From Marinimicrobium alkaliphilum (GTDB lineage: Bacteria > Pseudomonadota > Gammaproteobacteria > Pseudomonadales > Cellvibrionaceae): a stretch of DNA of 64,000 bases. This document shows positions 51,645-60,339 of this stretch, one piece after another. The stretch lies in NCBI RefSeq assembly GCF_003259155.1, contig NZ_QGMQ01000008.1, positions 124,001 through 188,000 of the forward strand, read 5' to 3'. Position 1 is the stretch's first letter. Each line of letters opens with the position of its first letter. Both the position numbers and the translations under genes were made by a program. The notes under the pieces were generated by a model. The model ran no database searches and was not told where the DNA came from. It saw only the letters and a program-made list of their open reading frames with translations.

Positions 51645-53336
51645 TTACAGGTTCCTCTTGTTGAGTTCGTCGACGGCGTGCTGGGCCGCGCGCGCGGTCA
51701 GGGCCATATAAGTCAGTGACGGATTGACGCAGGAGCCGGAGGTCATGCAGGCGCCATCGGTGACGTAGACGTTGGGCGCATCCCAGACCTGGTTGTGTTT
51801 GTTAAGCACCGAGCTCTTGGGGTCGCGACCCATGCGGGCGGTACCCATTTCGTGAATACCCATGCCCGGGGCATAACCCCAGTCGCCGCCGTGGACGTTT
51901 TTCACGCCGGTGGCTTCGAGCATGGCAACCGCTTCCTCGATCATGTCCTTGCGCATCTTGAACTCGTTTTCCTTGATCACCACGTCGGTCTCGAGCACGG
52001 GCAGGCCCCATTTGTCTTTGACGTCGTGGTTCAGGGTGATGCGGTTTTCGTGGTAGGGCAGCATCTCACCAAAGGCCGTCATGCCGATGGTCCAGGGGCC
52101 CGGTTCGAGCAAGGCGTGCTTGAGATCGGCACCGATGCCCATCTCGGCCACATCCCGATTCCAGCCCTGGCGACTGGCGGAGCCTTGGTAGCCGTACCCG
52201 CGGACATAGTCCCGCTTGTCGTCGTAAATATTCTGGAAACGCGGAATGTAGAAACCCGAGGGGCGACGACCGTAGTAGTACTTGTCCTCGTAGCCCTCGA
52301 CGGTACCGCTGGCACCGCAGCGGAAGTGGTGATCCATGACATTGTGGCCGAGCTCGCCGCTGCTGCTGCCCAGACCTTCGGGCCAGACGTCGGTGGCGGA
52401 GTTCATCAACAGCCAGGCGGAGTTGAGCGCCGAGGCGTTAACGAACACGATCTTGCTGGTAAATTCGTAGACCTCGTGGGTTTCCGCATCGACCACTTCG
52501 ACGCCGGTGGCGCGCTTATTGTCTTTGTCATACAGCAGGCGCGAGGCGATGGAATAGGGGCGCACAGTCAGGTTGCCAGTAGCCATGGCGGCCGGCAGAG
52601 TCGCTGACTGGGTCGAGAAATAGGCCCCGAAGGGGCAGCCCAGTGCGCAACGGTTGCGGTACTGACAGTTGACCCGGTTGTGTTCCGGGCGCGCCTCAGT
52701 CAAGTGCGCGCAGCGGCCGATGATCAGATGACGGTTGCCGTTGTAGTGTTTTTTCAGGCGCGCGGCGACATCTTTCTCGACGCAGTTGAGATCCATGGGC
52801 GGCAAAAATTCACTGTCGGGCAGTACCTCCAGGCCTTCCTTGCTGCCGCTGATGCCAGCGAATTTTTCCACGTAGCTGTACCAGGGCTCGACGTCCTCGT
52901 AGCGGATCGGCCAGTCAACGGCGATACCCTCTTTGGCATTGGCTTCGAAGTCCCACTTGTTCAGGCGATAGCTCTGCCGACCCCACAGCAGCGAGCGTCC
53001 GCCCACCACGTAGGAGCGGAACCAGTCGAAGCGCTCCTTCTCAACGTAGGGTGCGTCCTGTTCGTTGGCCCACATACCCTTGGTCTGCTCGTTGAGCGGG
53101 TAGTCACGTTTGAGTACTGGATGATTCTCGATCATTTCGGTGGTCGGCTGTCCCCGGTGCGGGTAGTCCCAGCTTTCCTTATGCATGTTCTCATAGCCAG
53201 TGATGTGCTCGATATTGCGGCCGCGATCGAGCATCAGCACCTTCAACCCTTTCTCGCACAGCTCCTTGGCGGCCCAGCCGCCGCTGATACCGGAGCCGAC
53301 AACAATTGCATCGTAGTGATTTGACTTCATAAGCAT
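51645..53336 (-). CDS. GMC-type FAD oxidoreductase, catalytic subunit (set 2)
   Basis: 563 aa (an ATG two codons later at 53330 is equally possible). FAD motif VVGSGISGGWAAKEL, DRG, catalytic His in HEMGTARMG and Asn in NPSLTYMAL. Cysteines CQYRNRCALGC repeat the C-x5-C-x3-C spacing of set 1, and the following PFGAYFSTQSATLPAAMATGN is almost identical between the two. No signal peptide; export presumably with the Tat small subunit encoded 2 bp downstream. Substrate unknown. Confidence 0.88.
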   Translation of the reverse strand: MLMKSNHYDAIVVGSGISGGWAAKELCEKGLKVLMLDRGRNIEHITGYENMHKESWDYPHRGQPTTEMIENHPVLKRDYPLNEQTKGMWANEQDAPYVEKERFDWFRSYVVGGRSLLWGRQSYRLNKWDFEANAKEGIAVDWPIRYEDVEPWYSYVEKFAGISGSKEGLEVLPDSEFLPPMDLNCVEKDVAARLKKHYNGNRHLIIGRCAHLTEARPEHNRVNCQYRNRCALGCPFGAYFSTQSATLPAAMATGNLTVRPYSIASRLLYDKDNKRATGVEVVDAETHEVYEFTSKIVFVNASALNSAWLLMNSATDVWPEGLGSSSGELGHNVMDHHFRCGASGTVEGYEDKYYYGRRPSGFYIPRFQNIYDDKRDYVRGYGYQGSASRQGWNRDVAEMGIGADLKHALLEPGPWTIGMTAFGEMLPYHENRITLNHDVKDKWGLPVLETDVVIKENEFKMRKDMIEEAVAMLEATGVKNVHGGDWGYAPGMGIHEMGTARMGRDPKSSVLNKHNQVWDAPNVYVTDGACMTSGSCVNPSLTYMALTARAAQHAVDELNKRNL

Positions 53337-53407
53337 ACATCTTCAGTTATATTTGCTTTGGGCGCGGGCATCGAACTCCCCGCGCCGGTTAAGTACGCCG
53401 GGGGCTG

Positions 53408-54322
53408 TTACACATCGCAGATGCGCACAGCCTCGTACAGGGCGCGGATTTTTTCTTCGTCGGTCGCTCGGGATGGAATAAATTCCTGGGCCACATAACC
53501 ATCGAAACCGGTATCGCGGATCGCGCGCATGATCGCCGGGTAGTGCAATTCCTGGCTGTCATCGATCTCGTTGCGTCCAGGGACGCCGGCGGTGTGGTAG
53601 TGGCCAAAATACGGGTGGTGGTCGCGGATGGTGCGGATGATGTCACCCTCGCTGATCTGCATATGGTAAATGTCGTAGAGCAGTTTGAAATTGGGTGAGT
53701 CCAGGCGTTTGCACAGCTCGATGCCCCAGGCGCTGTTGTCGCACATATAGTCCGGGTGATCGATTTTGCTGTTGAACAGCTCCATCTGAATGACAACGCT
53801 GTCTCTTTCGGCCTGCGCTAAAATTTGTTTGAGCCCATCAACGCAATTCTGCAGGCCGGTCTCGTCGTCCATGCCGTCGGCATTGCCACTGAAACAGATC
53901 AGATTGGTGTAGCCCGCCTCGGACACCAGGCTGATGTGCTTGCGGTAGTTGTCGATCAGCGTCTGGTGGTAATCGCGGTTGCACCAGCCTCGCTCCAGGC
54001 TGATTTCGGCGCCGTTACACATGGAGGAGTCGATGCCGTGTTCTTTCAGAATCGACCATTCCCCCGGGCCAATCAGGTCGATGGCGCTAAAGCCGAGCTT
54101 TTTGATCACGCGCGCGAGCGTGTCAAGATCGAGGAAGTTGAAGGTCCAGCGGGCCACCGAATGGTGAATATTCCCTTTGAGCGCGCGCTCGGTTTCATCG
54201 CCAATTGACCGGGCGGCGGGCAGCGCGCCAGCCACTGCCGAGGTACCTGCCAGGGCACTGAGGCCCAAGGTGCCGGCGGTCAATTGTTTGAGTAGGGCGC
54301 GGCGATTGATCGGGTCGGTCAT
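53408..54322 (-). CDS. Sugar isomerase/epimerase-like TIM barrel with Tat signal (set 2)
   Basis: 304 aa from the ATG at 54322 (AGGAG 7 nt upstream). Tat signal INRRALLKQLTAGTLGLSAL. Hydroxypyruvate-isomerase-like TIM barrel: SAIDLIGPGEW, NLICFSGNADGM, VVIQMELFNSK, LLYDIYHMQISEGD, YFGHYHTAGVPGRNE and YVAQEFIP. The catalytic Glu pair and metal-binding Asp/His positions appear intact. It differs clearly from the set 1 isomerase, so the sets are not recent copies. Leads the operon isomerase-GMC-small subunit. Confidence 0.85.
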   Translation of the reverse strand: MTDPINRRALLKQLTAGTLGLSALAGTSAVAGALPAARSIGDETERALKGNIHHSVARWTFNFLDLDTLARVIKKLGFSAIDLIGPGEWSILKEHGIDSSMCNGAEISLERGWCNRDYHQTLIDNYRKHISLVSEAGYTNLICFSGNADGMDDETGLQNCVDGLKQILAQAERDSVVIQMELFNSKIDHPDYMCDNSAWGIELCKRLDSPNFKLLYDIYHMQISEGDIIRTIRDHHPYFGHYHTAGVPGRNEIDDSQELHYPAIMRAIRDTGFDGYVAQEFIPSRATDEEKIRALYEAVRICDV

Positions 54323-54398
54323 GCAGCTTCTCCTCGTTCCTGACGCCATCAAAGGCGGCGTTTAGAGCCGTGACAGTAATAGGCTTTTGGGGGTTATG

Positions 54399-54430
54399 TA
54401 AACTGTCGGACTGCAAAGCTTTACAGTTTA
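54399..54430. promoter_or_regulatory. 8-bp inverted repeat upstream of GMC set 2
   Basis: TAAACTGT and ACAGTTTA are exact reverse complements with centres 24 bp apart, 77-108 bp before the set 2 operon. This could be one split operator or two half-sites. On the coding strand it includes a TTTACA hexamer. Confidence 0.4.
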
Positions 54431-54544
54431 TCGTGAGTAAAGGGGCACTCAGTGTAAAGAAGTGTTGTGCGGGATCGGTTGGCGCACTCACTCAATTATC
54501 ATATTTTTCAATAGTAAGGCTTTCGGCCCCGGCAGGTCAATGCG

Positions 54545-55726
54545 CTAGCGCAGGCTGCGGTACTCCCGTGTGGAGCCCGGCTGGGTGTACACCAATTGCC
54601 AGAGCTGGCCGTGGCGGGAGCGGAAGTAGGCCGCGCAGCAATGCAGGTAGTATTTCCACATCCGGTAGAAGTGACCCTCCCCGTAGTGGGGCTCCAGTTC
54701 CGGCCAGGCCTGCTCAAAGCGTTGCCACCAGGCCATCAGGGTGCGGTCGTAGTCGGGGCCGAAATTGTGCCAGTCCTCCAGGCGTAACAAGCCGCTGCTG
54801 CTGTGGTTGATCTGGTTGCGGGTGGGAATCTCACCGTTGGGGAAGATGTACTTCTCCAGGAAGGGATCGATCCCCTGACGGACTTGCTCGTTGCCGATGG
54901 TATGCAGCAGAAACAGGCCATCGTCGGCCAGCAATCGTTGGGCGGTTTTGAAGTAGGTGCGGTAATTTCGGTGACCCACATGCTCAAACATGCCCACTGA
55001 CACGATGCGGTCGAACTCGCCGGTCAGGGAGCGGTAGTCCACCAGATCGATACGCACCGGCAGGCCCTCAACCCGCGCCTGCGCCAGCTTTTGCTGCTCC
55101 CGAGAGATGGTGATGCCCACCACCTCGGCACCGTAGTGGCGCGCCGCAAACGCCGCCAGACCACCCCAGCCACAACCGATATCCAGTAGGCGCATACCGG
55201 GACGCAGCTCGAGTTTGCGGCAGATCAGGTCGAGTTTGGCCCGCTGGGCGTCTTCCAGGTTATCCGCTTCGGGCCAGTAGGCGCAGCTGTACATCATGTG
55301 CGAGTCGAGCATGCGCTCGTAGAGGTCATTGCCAATGTCGTAATGGGCTTCGCCCACTGTAAAGGCGCGCTTGGGGCACTGGCGGTTGTAGAGCTTGGCG
55401 GCCAGATAAGTCTTCATCAGGTGCCAGGTACCGAACTGGCGGATGTGCCGGTGGACATTCGCCTGCATGGCGCGGGTGAGCATCTGGTCCAGACGCGGGC
55501 AGTCCCAGCAGCCCTGCATATAGGCCTCGGCAATGGCGAGTGAAGCGCCCCGGGACAGAGCCTGGCCGAAGAAGCGACTGTCGTGAACCCGAATGTCCCA
55601 AGGGCGGTCACCGTTGATACGGATGTCGGCGCGGCTGAGCAGCTCCCGGAAAAAGGCCACGGCGGGATCCTCCCGGCGCGCATGGGTGGCGCTGGCGCCA
55701 TGGGATTTCGTCAGGGAGTCGGGCAT
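54545..55726 (-). CDS. cfa: Cyclopropane-fatty-acyl-phospholipid synthase
   Basis: Transfers a methylene group from SAM to unsaturated acyl chains of membrane phospholipids. 393 aa from the ATG at 55726, which has GGAGA 7 nt upstream; the longer frame starts at a TTG at 55762 with no site. SAM motif LLDIGCGWGGLA, HYDIGNDLYERMLD, SHMMYSCAYW and KYIFPNGEIPT match the family, with the active-site Cys/Glu region intact. Length is like E. coli Cfa. Confidence 0.94.
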   Translation of the reverse strand: MPDSLTKSHGASATHARREDPAVAFFRELLSRADIRINGDRPWDIRVHDSRFFGQALSRGASLAIAEAYMQGCWDCPRLDQMLTRAMQANVHRHIRQFGTWHLMKTYLAAKLYNRQCPKRAFTVGEAHYDIGNDLYERMLDSHMMYSCAYWPEADNLEDAQRAKLDLICRKLELRPGMRLLDIGCGWGGLAAFAARHYGAEVVGITISREQQKLAQARVEGLPVRIDLVDYRSLTGEFDRIVSVGMFEHVGHRNYRTYFKTAQRLLADDGLFLLHTIGNEQVRQGIDPFLEKYIFPNGEIPTRNQINHSSSGLLRLEDWHNFGPDYDRTLMAWWQRFEQAWPELEPHYGEGHFYRMWKYYLHCCAAYFRSRHGQLWQLVYTQPGSTREYRSLR

Positions 55727-55813
55727 ACCGGGATCTCCGTGTGTGCGATGAGTGTCACTCAAAACAACGAGTCACGGCTAATAACTTAATTAGTAGAAGA
55801 TGGACGGGGTTAT

Positions 55814-55838
55814 AGCCAATAGATATACACTATTGGCT
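55814..55838. promoter_or_regulatory. Perfect 9-bp inverted repeat upstream of cfa
   Basis: AGCCAATAG, ATATACA, CTATTGGCT, about 90 bp before cfa and 30 bp after the EAL gene stop. No T-tract follows, so an operator is more likely than a terminator. Confidence 0.45.
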
Positions 55839-55866
55839 GTCGGGCGTTGATTGAGGCGCCTGGGTG

Positions 55867-56634
55867 TCAGAGGCAGTCGAAATCCACGGGGGGGAGAGTT
55901 TCAACTTCGGGGCGGGCGAAGTAATAACCCTGGAACAGGTGCACACCCAAATCGCGCAGCGTGTCCAGCTCGGCTTTGCTCTCGATGCCCTCAGCGATGA
56001 TTTTAATGTCCAGCTCCTGACAGGTGCTGATGACGCCGCGGACGATGGCCTGGCGCACCCGGTTGTTATTGATATCGCGAATCAGCGCCATATCCAACTT
56101 GATGACGTGAGGCTGGAAGTCGGCAAGCAGGTTGAGCCCGGCATGTCCGGCGCCAAAATCGTCGATCGCGGTAATAAACCCCTGATTGCGGTATTCGGCA
56201 AAGATATTTTCAAGGTGACCCGGGGTTTCGAGCTTCTCGCCTTCGTTCACTTCAAAGATGATCTGCTCACAGGGAAAGTTCTGGCGTGCGGCTTCTTCCA
56301 GCGTGAGGCGGATGCAGGCCTCTGGCTGGTACACGGCGTTGGGCAGGAAGTTGATGCTGAGGTTGCACTTGATACCCAGTTGGCCGGCCAGCTGGATGGC
56401 TTTGATGCGGCACATCTGGTCAAACTGGTAACGGTTGTCGGGAGTCACCTGGTTCAGGATCTGCCAGGCGCCCTCACCGTTAAGGCCCCGGACCAATGCC
56501 TCGTAGGCGTAAACGGTACGGTTGTCGCTGTCGATAATGGGCTGAAACGCCATCGTGAAATCAAAATCCAGGGGAGGAAGGTCACGGCAGCGGCTGCAGC
56601 CCGCTCTAGGCTGAGGTGTCTCTTGTGTGCTCAT
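55867..56634 (-). CDS. Stand-alone EAL domain phosphodiesterase
   Basis: 255 aa, soluble, a single EAL domain with a short N-terminus containing a CSRC pair (Cys13, Cys16). Substrate and metal residues look complete: EAL in YEALVRG, Asn in SINFLP, Glu in FEVNE, AIDDFGAG (Ala for Thr in the DDFGTG loop), IKLD lysine, AEGIE and LFQGYYFARP. Likely hydrolyses cyclic-di-GMP. The cysteine pair might be redox- or metal-sensitive. Confidence 0.9.
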   Translation of the reverse strand: MSTQETPQPRAGCSRCRDLPPLDFDFTMAFQPIIDSDNRTVYAYEALVRGLNGEGAWQILNQVTPDNRYQFDQMCRIKAIQLAGQLGIKCNLSINFLPNAVYQPEACIRLTLEEAARQNFPCEQIIFEVNEGEKLETPGHLENIFAEYRNQGFITAIDDFGAGHAGLNLLADFQPHVIKLDMALIRDINNNRVRQAIVRGVISTCQELDIKIIAEGIESKAELDTLRDLGVHLFQGYYFARPEVETLPPVDFDCL

Positions 56635-56732
56635 AAGCGTCGTATCGGTACAGTGGTTTCGGTGTGTACGTCGCTTTCGTCTACCGGCAGCAAAAGCGTA
56701 CCGGCAGTATAGAACACAAATTCAGTTGGCGT

Positions 56733-57527
56733 CTAATTCTTCTTGTTGTCGGTGTCACCGGGCGCCAGCTCTGAGTCTTCCGCAGCTTCTTCGGCGAGTT
56801 TGCGCCGGTAGACGATGCGGCCGAACACAACACCCACCTCAAACAGCAGCCACATGGGCAGAGCGAGCAGGGTCTGGGAGATGATGTCGGGCGGGGTGAG
56901 CAGCATCCCGAAGACAAAGCAGCCGACCACGATGTAGGGGCGTTTTTTGGCCACGCCGTCGGGGGTGATGACGCCCGCGTGGATCAGCAGAATGGTGGCA
57001 ATGGGAATTTCAAAGGCGATGCCGAAGGCAAAAAACAACTTGAGGACAAAGTCCAGGTACTTGCTGATGTCGGTCATCACCGCGACGCCTTCGGGGCCGA
57101 CACTGGTGAAAAAGCCGAAGACCAGAGGGAAGACCACGAAGTAGGCAAAGGCCAGGCCGGCGTAGAACAGCAACACGCTTGAGGTCACCAGCGGCACGGC
57201 CAGGCGTTTTTCGTGGATGTACAGCCCCGGGGCGATAAAGGCCCAGACCTGGTAGAGGATGTAGGGGATGGACAGCAGTATGGCCACAAACAGCGTCAGC
57301 TTGAAGGGCGCCAAAAAGGGCGAGGCCACTTCGGTGGCGATCATGCTGGTGCCTTCGGGCAAAAAGCGTTGCAGGGGCTCGGCAACAAACTGGTAAATGT
57401 CGTTGGAAAAGTAAAACAGACACAAAAACACTGCCAGCACCACGATCACGATACGCAGCAGCCGATCGCGCAACTCAATAAGATGCTGAACCAGGGGTTG
57501 TTCTTGGTCTTTGGCAGTTACCGTCAT
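56733..57527 (-). CDS. tatC: Twin-arginine translocase subunit TatC
   Basis: Receptor of the Tat pathway for folded proteins. 264 aa from the ATG at 57527, 4 bp after the tatB stop; the longer frame overlaps tatB and is not conserved. [11 protein letters not shown] cytoplasmic N-terminus, six transmembrane helices, [23 protein letters not shown] and the conserved Glu in FGIAFEIP. Last gene of hisI-hisE-tatA-tatB-tatC. Confidence 0.96.
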   Translation of the reverse strand: MTVTAKDQEQPLVQHLIELRDRLLRIVIVVLAVFLCLFYFSNDIYQFVAEPLQRFLPEGTSMIATEVASPFLAPFKLTLFVAILLSIPYILYQVWAFIAPGLYIHEKRLAVPLVTSSVLLFYAGLAFAYFVVFPLVFGFFTSVGPEGVAVMTDISKYLDFVLKLFFAFGIAFEIPIATILLIHAGVITPDGVAKKRPYIVVGCFVFGMLLTPPDIISQTLLALPMWLLFEVGVVFGRIVYRRKLAEEAAEDSELAPGDTDNKKN

Positions 57528-57531
57528 GGGC

Positions 57532-57933
57532 TCAGGGCTTGTCGTCCGCTTTGGGGGCGTCGTTGTCGTCGCCGGATTTTTCGCTTGTCTCGTCCGGCTC
57601 AACGGGCTCGGGCGCTTCGGCTTTGGACGCTTTTTTGGGGGTGTCGGAGTGCAGGCCCGGGTCGAGCGAATCGATGCCGTAGCGGACCGACTCTTCCATT
57701 TGCTGGCGGGTGCGTTCCAGGCTGCGCATCACGTTTTCGTTGTGCAGCTGGCGGCGAATATCATCAGCGCCGATCTGGCGTTCGATTTCCGAGCGGGTTT
57801 CGGTCAGGCTGCGTTTGACCCGGCCCACCCACAGGCCCACCGCGCGCGCCGCTTCGGGCAGGCGCTCGGGGCCGATGACCAGCAGGCCGATCACAGCGAT
57901 AATCATCAACTCGAAAAAACCGATATCAAACAC
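57532..57933 (-). CDS. tatB: Sec-independent translocase subunit TatB
   Basis: 133 aa, GTG start with GGAGG upstream. N-terminal helix [26 protein letters not shown] with the diagnostic Glu8 and GPxxLP hinge, amphipathic helix, then an acidic/proline tail. Binds Tat signal peptides with TatC. Confidence 0.95.
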   Translation of the reverse strand: MFDIGFFELMIIAVIGLLVIGPERLPEAARAVGLWVGRVKRSLTETRSEIERQIGADDIRRQLHNENVMRSLERTRQQMEESVRYGIDSLDPGLHSDTPKKASKAEAPEPVEPDETSEKSGDDNDAPKADDKP

Positions 57934-57953
57934 CCGTCAGTGGCCTCCGGCGC

Positions 57954-58199
57954 TTACTTCTGTTCGGATTTCTGTTCGGCTTTGGTCTCGCTGGTGGCTG
58001 ACTCGCCCTCTTGATGCTCGACGTTTTGCGGGTCTTCCTCGTCTTTCTTGTCGTCACCGTCGGTGACCGACTTTTTAAAGCTCTTGATGGCGCTGCCCAA
58101 GTCGCCGCCAATATGGCGCAAGCGCTTGGTGCCAAACAGCAATACGATAATGATCAGAATAATGACCAGTTGCCAAACGCCAATACCACTAATACCCAT
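57954..58199 (-). CDS. tatA: Sec-independent translocase subunit TatA
   Basis: 81 aa from the ATG at 58199 (GAGGA 7 nt upstream). MGISGIGVWQLVIILIIIVLLFGTKRLRHIG is the usual TatA transmembrane helix and FGTKRL hinge, followed by an amphipathic helix GSAIKSFKK and a charged tail. Forms the export pore. Confidence 0.96.
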   Translation of the reverse strand: MGISGIGVWQLVIILIIIVLLFGTKRLRHIGGDLGSAIKSFKKSVTDGDDKKDEEDPQNVEHQEGESATSETKAEQKSEQK

Positions 58200-58227
58200 G
58201 GTGTGTCCTCTGTGTAGTCTGCAATAA

Positions 58228-58569
58228 TCAATGATTGGTTCGGGTGGCCTTTTCGGCGTGGCCCGAGACATCAAATCGACGCGCCAGCTCGTGCAGCACC
58301 GCGTCGGCGTTTTCGCCCAGATGCGAGAGCATCACCAGGCTGTGAAACCACAGGTCGGCGGTTTCATAAATCAGCGCGCGAGTGTCTCCGCTCGCTTTGG
58401 CGTCCTTGGCCGCAAGAATGGTTTCCGTGCATTCTTCGCCCACCTTTTCCAGAATTTTGTTGAGCCCTTTATCGTGCAAGCTCGCGACATAGGACGACTC
58501 GGGGTCGGCCACCTGTTTGCGCGCTTCGAGAATGCGGGTCAACTCATCCAGAATATCCAGGTTACTCAT
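58228..58569 (-). CDS. hisE: Phosphoribosyl-ATP diphosphatase
   Basis: Second step of histidine synthesis. 113 aa, alpha-helical MazG-like fold: [12 protein letters not shown] and [14 protein letters not shown] carry the metal-binding acidic residues. Separate from hisI here rather than fused as in enteric bacteria. Confidence 0.95.
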   Translation of the reverse strand: MSNLDILDELTRILEARKQVADPESSYVASLHDKGLNKILEKVGEECTETILAAKDAKASGDTRALIYETADLWFHSLVMLSHLGENADAVLHELARRFDVSGHAEKATRTNH

Positions 58570-58578
58570 GGTGCTGCC

Positions 58579-58962
58579 TCAGTAGATGTCTTTCGGGTCT
58601 TTCAGCACCGGATCTACCGTGTGCCACTGGCCGTCTTTCAGGACGCGATAGAAACAGCTTTCGCGCCCGGTGTGGCAGGCAATACCGCCCAACTGTTTGA
58701 CCTGTAAAATCACCACATCGGCGTCGCAATCCAGGCGGATTTCCTTGAGTTCCTGGACGTGCCCGGAGCTTTCACCCTTGCGCCAGAGTTGGCCGCGCGA
58801 ACGCGACCAGTACACCGCGCGCTGCTCTTTGGCACTCAGTGCCAGGGCTTCGCGGTTCATCCAGGCCATCATCAGGACCCGACCCGTGTCCGCATCCTGA
58901 GCGATGGCGGGCACCAGTCCGGCCTCATCCCATTTTACCTGTTCGAGAAACGTCTCGGTCAT
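58579..58962 (-). CDS. hisI: Phosphoribosyl-AMP cyclohydrolase
   Basis: Third step of histidine synthesis. 127 aa. [29 protein letters not shown] and [11 protein letters not shown] supply the zinc and magnesium sites, with the late cysteine in [13 protein letters not shown]. First gene of the hisI-hisE-tatABC operon, an arrangement also known in Pseudomonas. Confidence 0.95.
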   Translation of the reverse strand: MTETFLEQVKWDEAGLVPAIAQDADTGRVLMMAWMNREALALSAKEQRAVYWSRSRGQLWRKGESSGHVQELKEIRLDCDADVVILQVKQLGGIACHTGRESCFYRVLKDGQWHTVDPVLKDPKDIY

Positions 58963-59045
58963 CCTGCGTCCTGTGGTGGCGTCAGCCTAGCGGCCAAATG
59001 TGACAGATTACTGACTGCGGAGTTTACCAGTGCCGGGCGGTGGCG

Positions 59046-59846
59046 TCACTCGCCCTGTGGCCATTCTGGCAGCGGAATGAGTGGGCCGCGGGTGTGCCAG
59101 CCCCGGGACTGGGCCAGGGACTCGAGGCGGGCAATGCGTCGGTGGGTTTCCGGGTGGGTGGTCAGCCATTGCGGCACGGCGTGGTGGCTGTCGAGGGCGT
59201 GAAACAGCTCGTAGGCGCCGTCGGTATGGCCGTACAGGTTGTACAGGGCCTCGAGGGCCCAGGCATCGGCGGCGTACTCCTGGTCGCGGGAATACTCGAG
59301 CATGGCCAGTTGGCCGCCCATGCCCACCAGGTAGCCGGCATCGCTGCGGCCAAAGAGCAGCCCGAAGACCACCTGAAAACTCAGTTCCCGGGCCATGGCG
59401 CGCACCGGGTGGCGCTCCTGGATATGGGCAATCTCGTGGGCGAGCACAAAGGCCAGCCCCTGTTCACTCTCCACGGTGTCGAGCAGGCCCTGGAGAATGA
59501 ACACATGCCCGCCCAGGGTGGCGTAGGCGTTGAGGGTGGTATCCGGGCGGTAGTGAACGGTCACGTTCAGAGGCTCATCCAGGCCGCCCGCCTCCGCCAG
59601 CCGGTCGGCCAGGTCCTGCAGGTAGGGTTGGGCCGGGTGCGCGCGCTGTTCGATAAAGGGCTCGGCCCAGCGTTGCTCCCAGTGGAAGGGCGTCCAGCGC
59701 GCGGCCCAACCCGCCAGCTGGATCAGGAGCCAGATCAGCAGCGCTGCGCCGGCGATGAAGCCGGCTACCGCGACCCAGAAATCCCGCTGCCAGCCGCGCT
59801 CGACCACATTGATACCCTCGGGGGGCAGGCGGTTCTGGTAGCCCAT
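59046..59846 (-). CDS. M48 family zinc metallopeptidase
   Basis: 266 aa with one N-terminal transmembrane helix (about 24-45) and a periplasmic protease domain: HEIAH zinc motif in LAHEIAHIQERH and the third ligand Glu in DQEYAADAWALE. Similar to Oma1/YggG-like M48 proteases in membrane or envelope quality control. Last of three close genes with two YbjQ-type proteins. Confidence 0.88.
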   Translation of the reverse strand: MGYQNRLPPEGINVVERGWQRDFWVAVAGFIAGAALLIWLLIQLAGWAARWTPFHWEQRWAEPFIEQRAHPAQPYLQDLADRLAEAGGLDEPLNVTVHYRPDTTLNAYATLGGHVFILQGLLDTVESEQGLAFVLAHEIAHIQERHPVRAMARELSFQVVFGLLFGRSDAGYLVGMGGQLAMLEYSRDQEYAADAWALEALYNLYGHTDGAYELFHALDSHHAVPQWLTTHPETHRRIARLESLAQSRGWHTRGPLIPLPEWPQGE

Positions 59847-59850
59847 GGGG

Positions 59851-60327
59851 TCAGCGCGGGTCGGTAGGGATCAGCGCGGTGCCGTAGGCGAGCACCTCGA
59901 TGGAGCCCACGCCCTGCTGGGCCGCGCGCCCGGCGATGGCGGCAGTCTCAAGCTTGACGTTGAACACCTGGGTGGCGCCGAGGGCGGCGGCCTGCTCGCG
60001 CATGCGCAGCAACGCCTCCCGCCGGGCCCGGTCGAGCAGCGACTCGTGGGTGTTCAAGCGCCCGCCTATGAGCGAGCGCAATCCCGCCACAAAGCGCTTG
60101 AAGTAATCGATGGACACCACCATCGAGCCGGTGACCAGCCGGGTTTCCGGCGCGGGCAGGGTGGGTGGCGGCAGGCGCTGGGAGAAAATCAGTACCTGAC
60201 CGCGCTGGCGTTCGCGCGCAATGATTGACGCGTAGTGGCGCCGCTCCAGGATTCGCCCGCTCACCAGGCCGATGGCGATGGGCCCGGCACTGAACAGCAG
60301 GACCATTCCAATAACCAGTGCATCCAT
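59851..60327 (-). CDS. YbjQ-family protein with N-terminal membrane helix
   Basis: 158 aa. Transmembrane helix about 4-23, then a YbjQ/DUF74-like domain: ETRLVTGSMVVS, LIGGRL, ALLRMREQAAALGATQVFNVKLE and a final VLAYGTALI. Unknown function. The domain is a divergent copy of the next gene, 12 bp away. Confidence 0.75.
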   Translation of the reverse strand: MDALVIGMVLLFSAGPIAIGLVSGRILERRHYASIIARERQRGQVLIFSQRLPPPTLPAPETRLVTGSMVVSIDYFKRFVAGLRSLIGGRLNTHESLLDRARREALLRMREQAAALGATQVFNVKLETAAIAGRAAQQGVGSIEVLAYGTALIPTDPR

Positions 60328-60339
60328 GACCGGCTCCTG

